Both the position numbers and the translations under genes were made by a program. A stretch of 64,000 nt of DNA from Burkholderiaceae bacterium DAT-1 (lineage in GTDB: Bacteria > Pseudomonadota > Gammaproteobacteria > Burkholderiales > Chitinimonadaceae), in contig JAHRBI010000006.1 in the NCBI GenBank assembly GCA_019084025.1, forward strand, positions 1 to 64,000, read 5' to 3'. This document shows, piece after piece, positions 14,625 to 24,083 of the stretch. Position 1 is the first letter of the stretch; the number at the start of each line of letters is the position of its first letter. A model generated the notes under the pieces. The model did not search any database, was not told where the DNA came from, and worked only from the letters and a program-made list of their open reading frames with translations.

Positions 14625-15317
14625 TTACTGATAGATTTTTTCAAACAACTGCATGTCCATCCGATGTACCGCACCATCCAATAACGCCAGATCCGCAGCA
14701 TCGTGCGAAACCAATATTACCGGCATGGCCAGCGTCTGTAGATGCGGTTTGAGTTCACCGCGAACATGTTTGCGCAGGGAAGGATCGAGCGCGGAAAAGG
14801 GTTCATCCAGCAGCAACATGTCGGGCTGACGCATCAGTGCACGTGCAAGGGCTGTGCGCTGCCGCTGTCCACCGGATATCTGGCCGGGGTAATGATCGGC
14901 GATCGGTTCCAGTGCAAAGGTCGACAGCCAGCGATCGAGCTCGGGCGTGTGTACTTGCCGCGCAGGGTTGCGCCAGCCAGACTTTGCCGCGAATGCAATG
15001 TTCTGGCGCACCGTTAAATGCGGGAATAGTGCATAGTCTTGCGGGACGTAACCGATACGCCGCATTCTGGCGGGCAGATTGATGCCTTGCGCATCGTTAA
15101 ACAGCATATGCCCATTAATGCATACATGCCCTTGATCCGGGCAAAGCAGGCCGGCAATACAGCGTAACAGCACTGTTTTGCCGCAACCGGATGGCCCCAT
15201 GATGGTGAGCCTGCCGGATTCACTGAGTAATTGCTCGTTCAGGGTAAAGCTACGCCCGCCGGCCTTGAGTGTAATACTGATGGATACATCGATTGTCAGC
15301 TTGTCCGGACGCATCAA
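14625..15317 (-). CDS. modC: Molybdate ABC transporter ATP-binding protein ModC (short form)
   Basis: The 230-residue ABC ATPase has Walker A GPSGCGKT, Q-loop GYVPQDYALFPHLTVRQN, signature ISGGQRQR, Walker B MLLLDEPFSALD and H-loop ILVSHD. It energises molybdate import through ModB. It ends soon after the H-loop and lacks the C-terminal Mop (molybdate-binding) domain of the 350-residue enterobacterial ModC, so feedback inhibition of the pump by that domain is not expected. Its start overlaps the modB stop by 4 bases. Confidence 0.9.
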   Translation of the reverse strand: MMRPDKLTIDVSISITLKAGGRSFTLNEQLLSESGRLTIMGPSGCGKTVLLRCIAGLLCPDQGHVCINGHMLFNDAQGINLPARMRRIGYVPQDYALFPHLTVRQNIAFAAKSGWRNPARQVHTPELDRWLSTFALEPIADHYPGQISGGQRQRTALARALMRQPDMLLLDEPFSALDPSLRKHVRGELKPHLQTLAMPVILVSHDAADLALLDGAVHRMDMQLFEKIYQ

Positions 15318-15988
15318 ACGGCCTTTCCGGAATGTGCCATCTTGCGGCTCAGCACCAGCGCAAGCAAACAGACCGCAGAAATCAGAATAACCAGTTGATT
15401 GGCGAGCACGTCGTTGCCCGCCTGCACCGCCTCATACACCGCCAGCGAGAGTGTCTGGGTTTCGCCGGGAATGCTGCCTGCAACCATCAGCGTGGCACCG
15501 AATTCGCCGAGTGCGCGTGCAAATGCCAGCGTCACACCGGAAAGAATACCCGGCCATGCCAACGGCAGTGTGATGCGCCAGAAAATCGCGGCGCCGGTGA
15601 GTCCTAGACTGCTGGCCGTATCCTCGAGATGGGTGTCAACGGATTCAAAAGCAGCGCGTGCAGGTTTCAGCACCAGCGGTAAGGCCACAATCGCTGCAGC
15701 CAGCACGGCGCCCTGCCAGCTGAACACCAGCCGAATGCCGAACCAGCGCTGCAAATGGGTGCCCAGCACGCCATGCGCACCAAATACCACCAGTAGGTAA
15801 TACCCGAGCACCGTGGGTGGCAATACCATGGGCAGCGTGAGGCAGGCGTCCAGCCATTCACGCCCCGGAAATCGGGTACGCGCCAATACCCATGCCAGCC
15901 CGGTGCCGAACACGCTAGCTATCAGCGTCGCCCAGCCAGCCACTTTCAGGGTTAGCAATAGTGGCGTCAGCACAGATGCCTCAGTCAC
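15314..15988 (-). CDS. modB: Molybdate ABC transporter permease ModB
   Basis: The 224-residue inner-membrane permease has about five transmembrane segments. The EAA-type loop that contacts ModC is seen at DTASSLGLTGAAIFWRITLPLAWPGILSG. LPMVLPPTVLGYYLL is typical of ModB. It lies between modA and modC on the minus strand with overlap at its 3' end. Confidence 0.92.
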   Translation of the reverse strand: MTEASVLTPLLLTLKVAGWATLIASVFGTGLAWVLARTRFPGREWLDACLTLPMVLPPTVLGYYLLVVFGAHGVLGTHLQRWFGIRLVFSWQGAVLAAAIVALPLVLKPARAAFESVDTHLEDTASSLGLTGAAIFWRITLPLAWPGILSGVTLAFARALGEFGATLMVAGSIPGETQTLSLAVYEAVQAGNDVLANQLVILISAVCLLALVLSRKMAHSGKAV

Positions 15989-15999
15989 GCACAGGGTCC

Positions 16000-16755
16000 T
16001 CAGGGCTGCGTAAATCCATAGCGGGCAAGAATGGCCTGTCCATCAACGGACAGGAGAAAGTCTTCGAAACGACGGGCATCGCTGGCATCGCAAGCTTGTC
16101 TGGTCAGGGCAACAGGATAGCGAATCGGGCGCATGGTGGCGACCTTGAAACTCACACGCACCTTATCGGCTGCAGATCGGGCATCAGTGGCATATACAAA
16201 GCCTGCATCTGCCTCACCACGCGCGACGTAATCTAGCGACTGACGTACATTGAGCGTCATGACTGATTTAGCCTTTAGTGCGGGCCAGAGCTTTGCCTGA
16301 GTCAAGGCATCGACGGCGTAATGCCCCACCGGCACGCTGCCCGGATTGCCAATGGCAACACGGGTAATCACGGGGTCGATCAATTGCGCCAACTGGGTGA
16401 GCCCGTTTTTACTGCTTATAGGCTGCACCAGCACCAGCGTATTGCTTGCAAATGGCTTGATGGAGGCGGGACAGACCAGCGATTGCTTCTGCGCCTCGTC
16501 CATCGTCTCGATATCGGCGCTGGCAAACACATCGACCGGTGCGCCGTGGCTGATTTGCTGCAGGAGCACACCGGATGCCGCAAAGTTCAGTTTCACATGA
16601 ATGGCAGGTTCACGTTGTTCGAATGTCCGGGCGACCTCCTTCATGGCTTCGGTGAGGCTGCTGGCTGCGGAAACCGTGATATCCCCTGCAATGGTGTGGC
16701 CGGCCAGAAGAATAGTCGAGAGGCAGAACAGCGAAAAGCGGGGCATCAGGCGCAT
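16000..16755 (-). CDS. modA: Molybdate-binding periplasmic protein ModA
   Basis: The 251-residue precursor has signal peptide MRLMPRFSLFCLSTILLAGHTIA. The mature protein begins GDITVSAASSLTEAMKEVA and has VDVFASADIETMDEAQ, both characteristic of ModA; the Ser residues near the N-terminus and the later GNPGSVPVGHYA and VYATDARSA segments contribute to the oxyanion pocket. It captures molybdate for ModB/ModC. First gene of modABC. I did not find a clear ModE palindrome upstream. Confidence 0.92.
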   Translation of the reverse strand: MRLMPRFSLFCLSTILLAGHTIAGDITVSAASSLTEAMKEVARTFEQREPAIHVKLNFAASGVLLQQISHGAPVDVFASADIETMDEAQKQSLVCPASIKPFASNTLVLVQPISSKNGLTQLAQLIDPVITRVAIGNPGSVPVGHYAVDALTQAKLWPALKAKSVMTLNVRQSLDYVARGEADAGFVYATDARSAADKVRVSFKVATMRPIRYPVALTRQACDASDARRFEDFLLSVDGQAILARYGFTQP

Positions 16756-17075
16756 GGCGGTTAGCGTATAGGCTGTTGATCAAAGGAAGCTGCATGATAC
16801 CGCGTGCCTGCGTGTAACAGACAGCTTCATGCGAACTAGTCCTTATGCAGTAACCAGATGAGCTATCCGAAGAGGTTCAGGAATGCGCTCACGGAAAAAC
16901 CATATTTATTTTTAATGACTTATATAGATATCAAAATGTTGAATAATTCAATTTAATGACTTACATACAGTTCACTACGTTTTATTGATATATTTCTATC
17001 ATTAGCCTTATAATGATCTTTAAACAATACAAAAGATTACTTTTCCATCCTACCGTCTTTCATATAAAGCACTAT
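16756..17075. other. Divergent intergenic region between modA and hipB
   Basis: This region of about 320 bases contains divergent promoters. The part 16900-17060 is markedly AT-rich, with several overlapping TATAAT-like and TTTATT stretches (for example CCTTATAATG just before 17013), so an exact promoter cannot be chosen. A TTGATCAA palindrome lies at 16774-16781 near modA. No gene was seen. Confidence 0.4.
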
Positions 17076-17417
17076 ATGATCAACACTCATCATTCGAATG
17101 CCGCCGTTGCTCAAGAAATGGGTGCTCGTCTGCGCCAGGCGCGGCTGAACGCCAACCTGACACAGGCTGATGTCGCCCGAATGGCGGGTATCTCACGAAC
17201 CGGCGTCACCGGTGCGGAGCGTGGCAAAGCGCTGCTCGAAACCATGATTGCGATCATGCGGGTGCTTAATCTACTGGATCAACTCGACCGCTTTCTGCCA
17301 CCGCAGCCGGTTTCGCCTGTCCAGCTGGCCAAATTGCAAGGCAAAACCCGTCAGCGCGCGCGCCGTGCCTCAACTGTCCCACCCGACGCCCCATCCAGTG
17401 GAGATGAAACATGGTGA
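17076..17417 (+). CDS. HipB-like antitoxin (XRE HTH)
   Basis: The 113-residue protein is a Cro/cI-type helix-turn-helix: GARLRQARLNANLTQADVARMAGISRTGVTGAERGKALLETMIAIMRVLNLL. The C-terminal tail is basic and Ser/Pro-rich. I chose the ATG giving MINTHHSN because an upstream start (17013) would add an unusual hydrophobic/aromatic leader. It overlaps the hipA start by several bases, the usual antitoxin-toxin order. HipB binds HipA and represses the operon through operators in the AT-rich upstream DNA. Confidence 0.8.
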   Translation: MINTHHSNAAVAQEMGARLRQARLNANLTQADVARMAGISRTGVTGAERGKALLETMIAIMRVLNLLDQLDRFLPPQPVSPVQLAKLQGKTRQRARRASTVPPDAPSSGDETW

Positions 17418-18733
17418 TGGAAGTTGCGCAAATTCGCTACGCAGAGCGGGATGTGGGCGCCATCAGCTTCGATACCGACACGGGTCAGTCAGCTTTCGAG
17501 TACGACAGTGCTTTTTTGCGGTCCGGTATCGAGCTTTCTCCCATCCACATGCCGCTTCGCACAGGCTACTTCCAGTTTCCGGGGCTGGACTACGACACAT
17601 TCAAAGGATTACCGGGGCTCATCGCAGATTGTCTGCCTGACGACTTCGGTAATGCGGTGCTGAACGCCTGGATGTCGCGTCAGGGCAAATCACCCTCCGA
17701 CATCACGCCCATCCAGCGTCTGCACTACATTGGCAAGCGCGGCATGGGTGCACTGGAATTCTCGCCGGCAACGCGTATGAAAGCGCTGAATGCATCGCAG
17801 GATGTCATGATTGGCGAGCTGGTCGCCTTGGCACAACGCGTTCTCGATGACCGCAATCACTTTGCAGTAAACATTGATCGGGGCGGGAATGACGATGCCG
17901 ACGCCATGCTGTCGCTCCTCTCGGTTGGCACCAGCGCAGGGGGCGCACGTCCCAAAGCAGTACTGGCCTTTAATGAGACCTTCGATACAGCCCGCTCCGG
18001 CCAGACCGATGCACCCGAAGGATTTTTGCATTACCTGATGAAATTCGACGGCGTACATGAACACTCCCGAAGCCAGCAGACATTCGGCGACCCGATGGGA
18101 TACGGCGCGATGGAGTACGTTTACCACCTGATGGCCACACGATGCGGCATTACCATGATGCCCTGTCGTCTGCTTCATGAAGGCCGGCGGCGCCACTTCC
18201 TGACTCAGCGATTTGACCGGATGGGTAATCGGAAAGTACACGTGCAGACTCTCAATGGCTTGGCTCACGCAAGCTATAAACGAGTCGGTCAATATTCATA
18301 CGAGGAAGCATTTTCTGTCATGCGCCGACTAGGGACAGGCCGGCAGGATGCATGGCAGTTGTTTCGCCGGATGGTATTCAATGTAGTCGCGCGAAATCAG
18401 GACGACCACACCAAGAATTTTGCATTCATGCTTCACCCCGACACACATCGCTGGAGCATAACCCCGGCCTACGATCTGGCCTATAGCTATCGTCCGGACA
18501 GCCAGTGGGTGGCGCAGCACGCCATGAGTTTGAACGGCAAGCGGGATCATTTCACCCGTCAGGATTTTTACGCATTTGAAGGTGTCAGTCCGATTTTCAC
18601 GCGTAGTGCCATTGACGTCATCATTGACGAGACCATCGAGCATATATCTGCTTGGCGCGTCCTGGCCACGGAGCAGGACGTACCCGCCACACTCATCGAA
18701 ACAGTTGAAGAGAACTTAAGGTTGGGATTGTAG
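17411..18733 (+). CDS. HipA-family serine/threonine kinase toxin
   Basis: The 440-residue protein has HipA N-terminal and kinase domains. Visible motifs are GTSAGGARPKAVLAF (Gly-rich ATP loop with catalytic Lys), FLHYLMKFDG, NVVARNQDDHTKNFAFML (catalytic loop, D-D-H-x-K-N) and TPAYDLAYSY (metal-binding Asp). HipA kinases phosphorylate aminoacyl-tRNA synthetases (GltX in E. coli) and cause growth arrest. All core motifs are intact, so the toxin is probably functional. It overlaps hipB. Confidence 0.88.
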   Translation: MVMEVAQIRYAERDVGAISFDTDTGQSAFEYDSAFLRSGIELSPIHMPLRTGYFQFPGLDYDTFKGLPGLIADCLPDDFGNAVLNAWMSRQGKSPSDITPIQRLHYIGKRGMGALEFSPATRMKALNASQDVMIGELVALAQRVLDDRNHFAVNIDRGGNDDADAMLSLLSVGTSAGGARPKAVLAFNETFDTARSGQTDAPEGFLHYLMKFDGVHEHSRSQQTFGDPMGYGAMEYVYHLMATRCGITMMPCRLLHEGRRRHFLTQRFDRMGNRKVHVQTLNGLAHASYKRVGQYSYEEAFSVMRRLGTGRQDAWQLFRRMVFNVVARNQDDHTKNFAFMLHPDTHRWSITPAYDLAYSYRPDSQWVAQHAMSLNGKRDHFTRQDFYAFEGVSPIFTRSAIDVIIDETIEHISAWRVLATEQDVPATLIETVEENLRLGL

Positions 18734-18891
18734 CCATGCACAGCATGCTTCCCCCAGCATCCTCGGAATACCATTAATCTGTACTTCAGTCACTCCCGCC
18801 TGGCGCTTAGGCGCACCTATCGCACTCCATGTTATCTAATCCTTGGCGTGCCGTAGCGGGAAAAGCTCAACCTGTATCAATAGGAAGTAAT

Positions 18892-18925
18892 AAAAAATCC
18901 AGCCATATTGTCTGGCTGGATTTTT
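18892..18925. terminator. Bidirectional intrinsic terminator
   Basis: Stem TCCAGCCA (18898-18905) / TGGCTGGA (18913-18920), with A6 on the left and T5 on the right, so it can end transcription on both strands. It lies between convergent hipA and the porin-like gene. Confidence 0.8.
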
Positions 18926-18941
18926 GGATGCGAAACGGCAA

Positions 18942-19502
18942 TTAGAACGAATAATCGACGCCAACGGTGAAGGCGGACAGTGTCGTATCATCAAACTTGC
19001 CGGTACGGCTGTATTCTGCTCGAATGCCGACATCCTTGCTCACTGCATATCGCGCACCCACACCCCACAGTACTTTGTTATACGTTTCTTCAAAGCTCAT
19101 TGATTGGCCGCGCGAGTTATTGGCAGAGAGTTTCGCCTTGATATTGGCATAGCCCAGACGACCCTGCAGCGAAAATACATCAGTCAGTGGCAAGGTACCT
19201 ACCACGCTGCCCACAAGGGCATGAGCCTTATCTTCCACATGAGCACTTTCACCCATGGCACTGACGTCGAGCGATTGCTTGCCCCAATCACGGTAGCCAA
19301 GTTCAAACGCTACGTTTTGATCAAAGCGGTAGCCGGCCCCTAAAGACCATGCGGTCGAAGTCTTGCCATCCAGCAACTTCCCATCTTCATTGCTAATGGA
19401 TGTTTTGGTCTGGCCGAAATCACCAGTGACATACAGATTGTCGGCCATTGCAGGCAATGCGCAGGCAGTTAAGAGAGACGCGATACAAAGTAGCTTTTTC
19501 AT
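18942..19502 (-). CDS. Outer-membrane beta-barrel protein (OmpX/OmpA-like porin family)
   Basis: The 186-residue precursor begins MKKLLCIASLLTACALPAMA (signal peptide), preceded by GAGGAA at good spacing, which decides the start. The mature part has alternating strands (NLYVTGDFGQTKTSIS, AWSLGAGYRFDQNVAFELGYRDW, KVLWGVGARYAVSKDVGIRAEYSR) and ends in VGVDYSF. The terminal aromatic Phe is the outer-membrane insertion signal. The eight-stranded barrel size fits OmpX/Ail-type proteins. Its physiological role cannot be told from the sequence. Confidence 0.85.
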   Translation of the reverse strand: MKKLLCIASLLTACALPAMADNLYVTGDFGQTKTSISNEDGKLLDGKTSTAWSLGAGYRFDQNVAFELGYRDWGKQSLDVSAMGESAHVEDKAHALVGSVVGTLPLTDVFSLQGRLGYANIKAKLSANNSRGQSMSFEETYNKVLWGVGARYAVSKDVGIRAEYSRTGKFDDTTLSAFTVGVDYSF

Positions 19503-19633
19503 GATTGTTCCTCGTGTATTTAAAAGTGACGGATGACACAGATGGTTTGTGTGCAAGGTCAGGTGCATTTAAGCACACGAAGATGAACATAAGCTGAATG
19601 ACATACCGACAGGTATTTCATGTACAGAAGTAC

Positions 19634-19657
19634 AAAACCCCGCAATAGCGGGGTTTC
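19634..19657 (-). terminator. Intrinsic terminator downstream of the SDR gene
   Basis: Stem ACCCCGC/GCGGGGT with a short loop (CAATA region), followed on the minus strand by TTTTG. It lies 27 bases after the SDR stop. Confidence 0.65.
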
Positions 19658-19683
19658 TTTGCCAAGCACAGCGGAGGGCGAAA

Positions 19684-20424
19684 TTAAATCACGAGCCCAC
19701 CATCAACCGAAATTACGGCGCCATTGATATAACTCGCATCTGCACTGGCCAGGAATGTGTAAACGCTGGCGATTTCTTCAGGCTGGGCCAGTCGTTTCAT
19801 TGGCACCTTGTCCTGCATGGCCTCAATGACCTTTTCAGGCATAGATGCGAGGATAGGCGTTGCGACAAATCCGGGGCAAACGGCATTGCTGCGGATACCC
19901 TTTCTACCGAGTTCTTTGGCCCAGGTCTTGGTAAAGCCGATGACGCCAAACTTGGCTGCGGCGTAGTTGGTCTGGCCAAAGTTGCCATACAAACCAACCA
20001 CGCTTGAGGCATTCAAGATCACACCCTCGCCCTGCTCCACCATGGTATCAACCACAGCCTTTGCGCAGTTGTAGACGCCCTTGAGGTTGATGTCGATGAC
20101 GCGATCGAACTGATCGTCGGTCATTTTGGTAAATTGTGCATCCGCAACAATACCGGCATTGTTGACCAGTACATCAATACGACTCCACTTTGCCTTCACG
20201 GTTGCAACCATCTCGGCCAGGTGCTGCTTGTCGGTTACATTGACCACGATACCAATGGCCTCACCACCACCTGCGATAATCTCGCTGACCACTGCGTCGA
20301 TGCCCGCTGGATTAAGGTCGCACACCACTACTTTGGAGCCTTCGCGCGCGAATCGTAACGCTGTTGCCTTACCAATGCCGCTAGCTGCGCCAGTGATGAT
20401 TGATACCTTGCCGTTTAAACGCAT
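19684..20424 (-). CDS. SDR oxidoreductase (FabG/PhaB-like)
   Basis: The 246-residue classical short-chain dehydrogenase has the NAD(P)-binding TGAASGIG (residues about 11-18), NNAG, catalytic Ser in [12 protein letters not shown] and YAAAK (Tyr-x3-Lys), and ends in ISVDGGLVI. It probably reduces 3-oxoacyl or acetoacetyl thioesters, but the family is broad and no acyl-carrier or PHA gene lies beside it. Monocistronic: its own terminator follows. Confidence 0.8.
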   Translation of the reverse strand: MRLNGKVSIITGAASGIGKATALRFAREGSKVVVCDLNPAGIDAVVSEIIAGGGEAIGIVVNVTDKQHLAEMVATVKAKWSRIDVLVNNAGIVADAQFTKMTDDQFDRVIDINLKGVYNCAKAVVDTMVEQGEGVILNASSVVGLYGNFGQTNYAAAKFGVIGFTKTWAKELGRKGIRSNAVCPGFVATPILASMPEKVIEAMQDKVPMKRLAQPEEIASVYTFLASADASYINGAVISVDGGLVI

Positions 20425-20782
20425 GATGAACTCCTGAGAAGCCTGACACCCGGGAAAGAGACGTGTTCTGATATGAATTATTGCACTGCATCATTTTACG
20501 CACCCGCCAGATGATAGGGAAGCGCAATCGCAATAAAAAACGCAGCCACCCTTAGGTGGCTGCGTGGTCTACTCCATCTTTTTTTCTTTGGATTTTGAAT
20601 CTGGCACTGCCGCTTCAAGCATTCCGCTCAATCTCTCCCCTTGAGCCAGAACTGCTGGTCTGCGTAACAGATCGAAAGACTATAAACCTTCGCGCCCAAA
20701 CACTCAAGCAACATGCACCAAGAGTGAGCATGCTGCCCGATTCATGCATCAAAATGACACAAACAAGCGTTTGAACAAGGCC
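20425..20782. other. Intergenic region between the ABC-F and SDR genes
   Basis: About 360 bases contain the SDR promoter region near 20430-20500, a strong terminator (20535-20564) and about 220 bases to the ABC-F stop in which I see no gene. Confidence 0.4.
20535..20564 (-). terminator. Intrinsic terminator
   Basis: Perfect 10-bp stem CGCAGCCACC/GGTGGCTGCG with a CTTA loop, followed on the minus strand by six T. It probably ends the ABC-F transcript. Confidence 0.75.
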
Positions 20783-22393
20783 TTATTCAACACCCTGGCT
20801 GGCCAGATAGTCTTCATAGCCGCCAACGTAATGCACGTAGCTGCCATCACCCTTCAGTTCAAGTACCTGTGTGGCAAGCGAGCTTACAAACTGACGATCA
20901 TGCGACACGAAAATCAGTGTGCCCTTGTACAGTTCAAGCGCCAGGTTCAGGGACTCGATGGATTCCATGTCCATATGGTTGGTCGGCTCATCCATCAACA
21001 GCACATTGGTGCGCTGCAGGAGCAACTTGCCGTACAACATCCGGCCCTTTTCACCGCCTGACAGTACCTTGACCGACTTCTTGACGTCATCGCCACTAAA
21101 CAGCAGGCGCCCCAGAATGCCGCGAATAACTTGATCATCATCGCCCGGCTGACTCCACTGTTTCATCCAGTCAAACAGGTTTTCATCTTGAGCGAAATCT
21201 TCTTCGTGATCCTGCGCGAAATAGCCGATTTCAGCCTTGTCCGCCCATTTCACCAATCCATGCTGTCCCTGAAGTTCACCGACCAGCAGCTTGATCAGCG
21301 TGGACTTACCGACACCGTTCCCCCCGATCACTGCAAGCTTCTGGCCAGCCTCGAAGATCATGTTGAAGTTCTTCAGGATTGAAGTGCTGCCTTCATAGGC
21401 AAAATTCAGATCTGTTGCTTCAAATGCCTGGCGATGCAGCTTCTTCTTTTCGTCGAACTCAAAGCGGACATAAGGATTCTGACGGCTCGAAGGCTTCACT
21501 TCGACCATGTTTTCCTTGATCTTGTCGGCCAGCTTCAGACGCGACGTCGCTTGACGGGACTTGGACTTGTTTGCCGCAAAGCGGGCTGCAAAGGCCTGCA
21601 ATTCGGCCACGCGTTCCTTCGCCTTGGCGTTCGCACCCAGCTGGCGCTCACGTGCTTGCGTGCTTGCCAGCATGTAATCGTCGTAGTTACCCGGATAGAG
21701 CTGGATGGTGTTGTAATCCAGATCGGCCATGTGCGTACACACCTGATTCAGGAAGTGTCGATCATGGGAAATGATGATCATGGTGGAATTTCGCTCGTTC
21801 AGCGTCGTTTCCAGCCAGCGGATCGTGTTGATATCCAGATTATTGGTTGGCTCATCGAGCAACAGCACATCCGGATCGCTGAACAGTGCCTGCGCCAGCA
21901 GCACACGCAGCTTCCAGCCAGGTGCAACCTCGCTCATCGGGCCGTTATGCTGTTCGATCGGGATGCCCACGCCCAGCAGCAGCGAACCGGCACGTGCTTC
22001 GGCAGTGTAGCCATCATATTCCGCAACCTTGCCTTCCAGCTCGGCGGCACGCATATAGTCTTCTTCGGTAGCTTCCACATTGGCGTAAATCGCATCACGC
22101 TCGCGGATGGCATCCCACAATTCGTGGTGACCCTGCATCACCACATCAATCACACGCTGATCTTCGTAGCCAAACTGATCTTGACGCAGCTTACCCAAAC
22201 GGACGCCCGGATCGAGCGATACATTGCCGTTACTTGGTTCAAGATCGCCGCCCAGGATTTTCATAAAAGTTGATTTACCGGAGCCATTTGCACCGATCAA
22301 ACCGTAGCGGTTGCCTTCGCCAAACTTGACGGACACTTTTTCGAAAAGCGGCTTGGCGCCGAATTGCATGGTGATATTGGAGGTGGTGATCAC
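20783..22393 (-). CDS. ABC-F family ATPase (YbiT-like)
   Basis: The soluble protein of 536 residues has two ABC domains in tandem and no membrane segments. Domain 1 has GANGSGKST and [11 protein letters not shown], with the degenerate signature [11 protein letters not shown] in place of LSGG that is typical of YbiT. Domain 2 has [19 protein letters not shown] and [15 protein letters not shown] proteins act on the ribosome E-site and modulate translation. I chose GTG 22393 ([12 protein letters not shown]) because GGGAG lies seven bases upstream; the longer frame adds a non-conserved extension. Confidence 0.88.
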   Translation of the reverse strand: MITTSNITMQFGAKPLFEKVSVKFGEGNRYGLIGANGSGKSTFMKILGGDLEPSNGNVSLDPGVRLGKLRQDQFGYEDQRVIDVVMQGHHELWDAIRERDAIYANVEATEEDYMRAAELEGKVAEYDGYTAEARAGSLLLGVGIPIEQHNGPMSEVAPGWKLRVLLAQALFSDPDVLLLDEPTNNLDINTIRWLETTLNERNSTMIIISHDRHFLNQVCTHMADLDYNTIQLYPGNYDDYMLASTQARERQLGANAKAKERVAELQAFAARFAANKSKSRQATSRLKLADKIKENMVEVKPSSRQNPYVRFEFDEKKKLHRQAFEATDLNFAYEGSTSILKNFNMIFEAGQKLAVIGGNGVGKSTLIKLLVGELQGQHGLVKWADKAEIGYFAQDHEEDFAQDENLFDWMKQWSQPGDDDQVIRGILGRLLFSGDDVKKSVKVLSGGEKGRMLYGKLLLQRTNVLLMDEPTNHMDMESIESLNLALELYKGTLIFVSHDRQFVSSLATQVLELKGDGSYVHYVGGYEDYLASQGVE

Positions 22394-22532
22394 CGAAAAA
22401 CTCCCAAAATGTGTTGGCCGGACAGCACAAACCAGTCTGTACAAGCAATTGCTTGACACTAGATACGCGCATCAAGGCAAAATCAGCTAAATTTTAACAT
22501 AAGGGCCACGGTCATACCGGCATTCCGCCACA

Positions 22533-24071
22533 ATGATTGATTTCAAATCGCTGATTGATACGCTTCTACGTCGGGGTCGAGAGGAAGAAGACCTCGGCAT
22601 CAACACGTCCAGCGCTACCCTCATGCTGGCTGAATTGCCACGCAACGAGTCCTTGCAAGCACTGTCGGAAATTATTCAGGCAATCGCGGAACTGAATCGC
22701 AATGGCAAGGTGGGCCTCAAGGAGCGTGTCCGCACTGTGATCCTGATGGATGACAAGGCACAACCCATTGCGCAACTACTTACAGCGGTATATCGCGGCA
22801 CAGAAATTATTGAATCACTGACCCCGCGCCATGTGCTTCCGGTATTGCAGTCTTTCTATCAGGAACTCGGTGTTGCCTACAAACTGTGCATCAAGCAGCA
22901 TGAAATTGCGCCGATGCCAGCCTTTGCGCCCCATGTAGAGCTCGCGAGTCTCCGCACGGCCGAATATTATGCGCGACAAGGCCTATGGTCTTTTGTGCGG
23001 TATTTCCAAGCGGATCGTTCGATCTGGCGCAATTTGAATCGACTATATGGCAATGCTGAGTCTGGTGGATTCCAGCATAAAATATTGCAGCTTCACCCAA
23101 GCGACGCGCGACAGGACTCCCTTGCAGGCATCTATAAACGTGCACTGCTGCTGAGGCTCGCCGAACCAGAGCGCAGACTCCCAGATCATGTATGGATGCT
23201 GGATCGCTCACTGCAAACGTGGTCTGATCTGGTATCCATCGATCTGCAGGTGCGCCCTCGCCATCACGCATTTGCTGTCAACATCGATTCAGACCAACCC
23301 GCCGCCCAGTTCCGTCGAAATATGGTGGGGCCAACCTATCGTTATCTGGATACATCCCCCCTCATTGCGCAGCTTGGCTCCGTGATTCAGGTACTTGAAA
23401 ACGGACAAGATTCGCCGGATCTGGGCAATGTGCCTGATGGCGAAAAGTCACAAGTGATCGCCATGCTGAAGGACCTGATGCACATCTGGTCACGGGATGG
23501 GGGAGCGCGTACACGCCTGCATGAGCGGACGCTGACCAGTCGTCATACCATTGCAGCGTATGGCTTACTCAACGTCAGCCATCTGCTCGGCCAGACGTCG
23601 ATTAATGGTGCATTGCGCGATGGTGTCGAGCAAGGTGAATGGCACGTCGAAGACGAAAGTACCAGTGGTCTCGGCGTGAGTTATCGCGATCGCTTCGACG
23701 ATCGACTGTGCGTGGGCGAAATCGTGGCCATGCGTGATACGGAACACCCCCGCGCTGCTATTGGTATTGTGCGACGCATCGTAAAGTCCAGGGATGGCAA
23801 AGTTCGCATTGGCGTGGAGAAGCTTGGCGCGCAAACCTCACTTGTTGCCTTGCTGGATGGCGAATTAACTCTACCCGCCCTCTTCAGCCAAGAAGCACCG
23901 CAAGCCAATGGGGAGCGCTGTCTGATTCTCCCCGTCGCACATCATGCAGTGGGACGTGCATTTATTCTCTCAGCTGGTAGCCATCGCTACCAAATCGTCC
24001 TCGGTAAAACATTCCAGTCATTACCGGGCGTTGTACTCAGTGCGTTCACAGTAACAGGCAAGCAGGAGTAG
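22533..24071 (+). CDS. PilZ-like domain protein of unknown function
   Basis: The 512-residue cytosolic protein has a mostly helical N-terminal two thirds (LPRNESLQALSEIIQAI, TPRHVLPVLQSFYQELG) that I do not recognise. Toward the C-terminus RLHER and EDESTSGLGV match the two c-di-GMP-binding signatures of PilZ domains (RxxxR and D/NxSxxG) with plausible spacing, followed by strand-rich sequence (GEIVAMRD, AAIGIVRRIVKS, VRIGVEKLG). Binding of c-di-GMP is inferred. It is divergent from the ABC-F gene and convergent with uvrB. Confidence 0.6.
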   Translation: MIDFKSLIDTLLRRGREEEDLGINTSSATLMLAELPRNESLQALSEIIQAIAELNRNGKVGLKERVRTVILMDDKAQPIAQLLTAVYRGTEIIESLTPRHVLPVLQSFYQELGVAYKLCIKQHEIAPMPAFAPHVELASLRTAEYYARQGLWSFVRYFQADRSIWRNLNRLYGNAESGGFQHKILQLHPSDARQDSLAGIYKRALLLRLAEPERRLPDHVWMLDRSLQTWSDLVSIDLQVRPRHHAFAVNIDSDQPAAQFRRNMVGPTYRYLDTSPLIAQLGSVIQVLENGQDSPDLGNVPDGEKSQVIAMLKDLMHIWSRDGGARTRLHERTLTSRHTIAAYGLLNVSHLLGQTSINGALRDGVEQGEWHVEDESTSGLGVSYRDRFDDRLCVGEIVAMRDTEHPRAAIGIVRRIVKSRDGKVRIGVEKLGAQTSLVALLDGELTLPALFSQEAPQANGERCLILPVAHHAVGRAFILSAGSHRYQIVLGKTFQSLPGVVLSAFTVTGKQE

Positions 24072-24083
24072 GCACGACAGTCC

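Noticed and set aside
16765-16785. TTGATCAA near modA as an FNR/Dnr site
   Set aside because: The half-sites lack the four-base spacer of an FNR/Dnr box.
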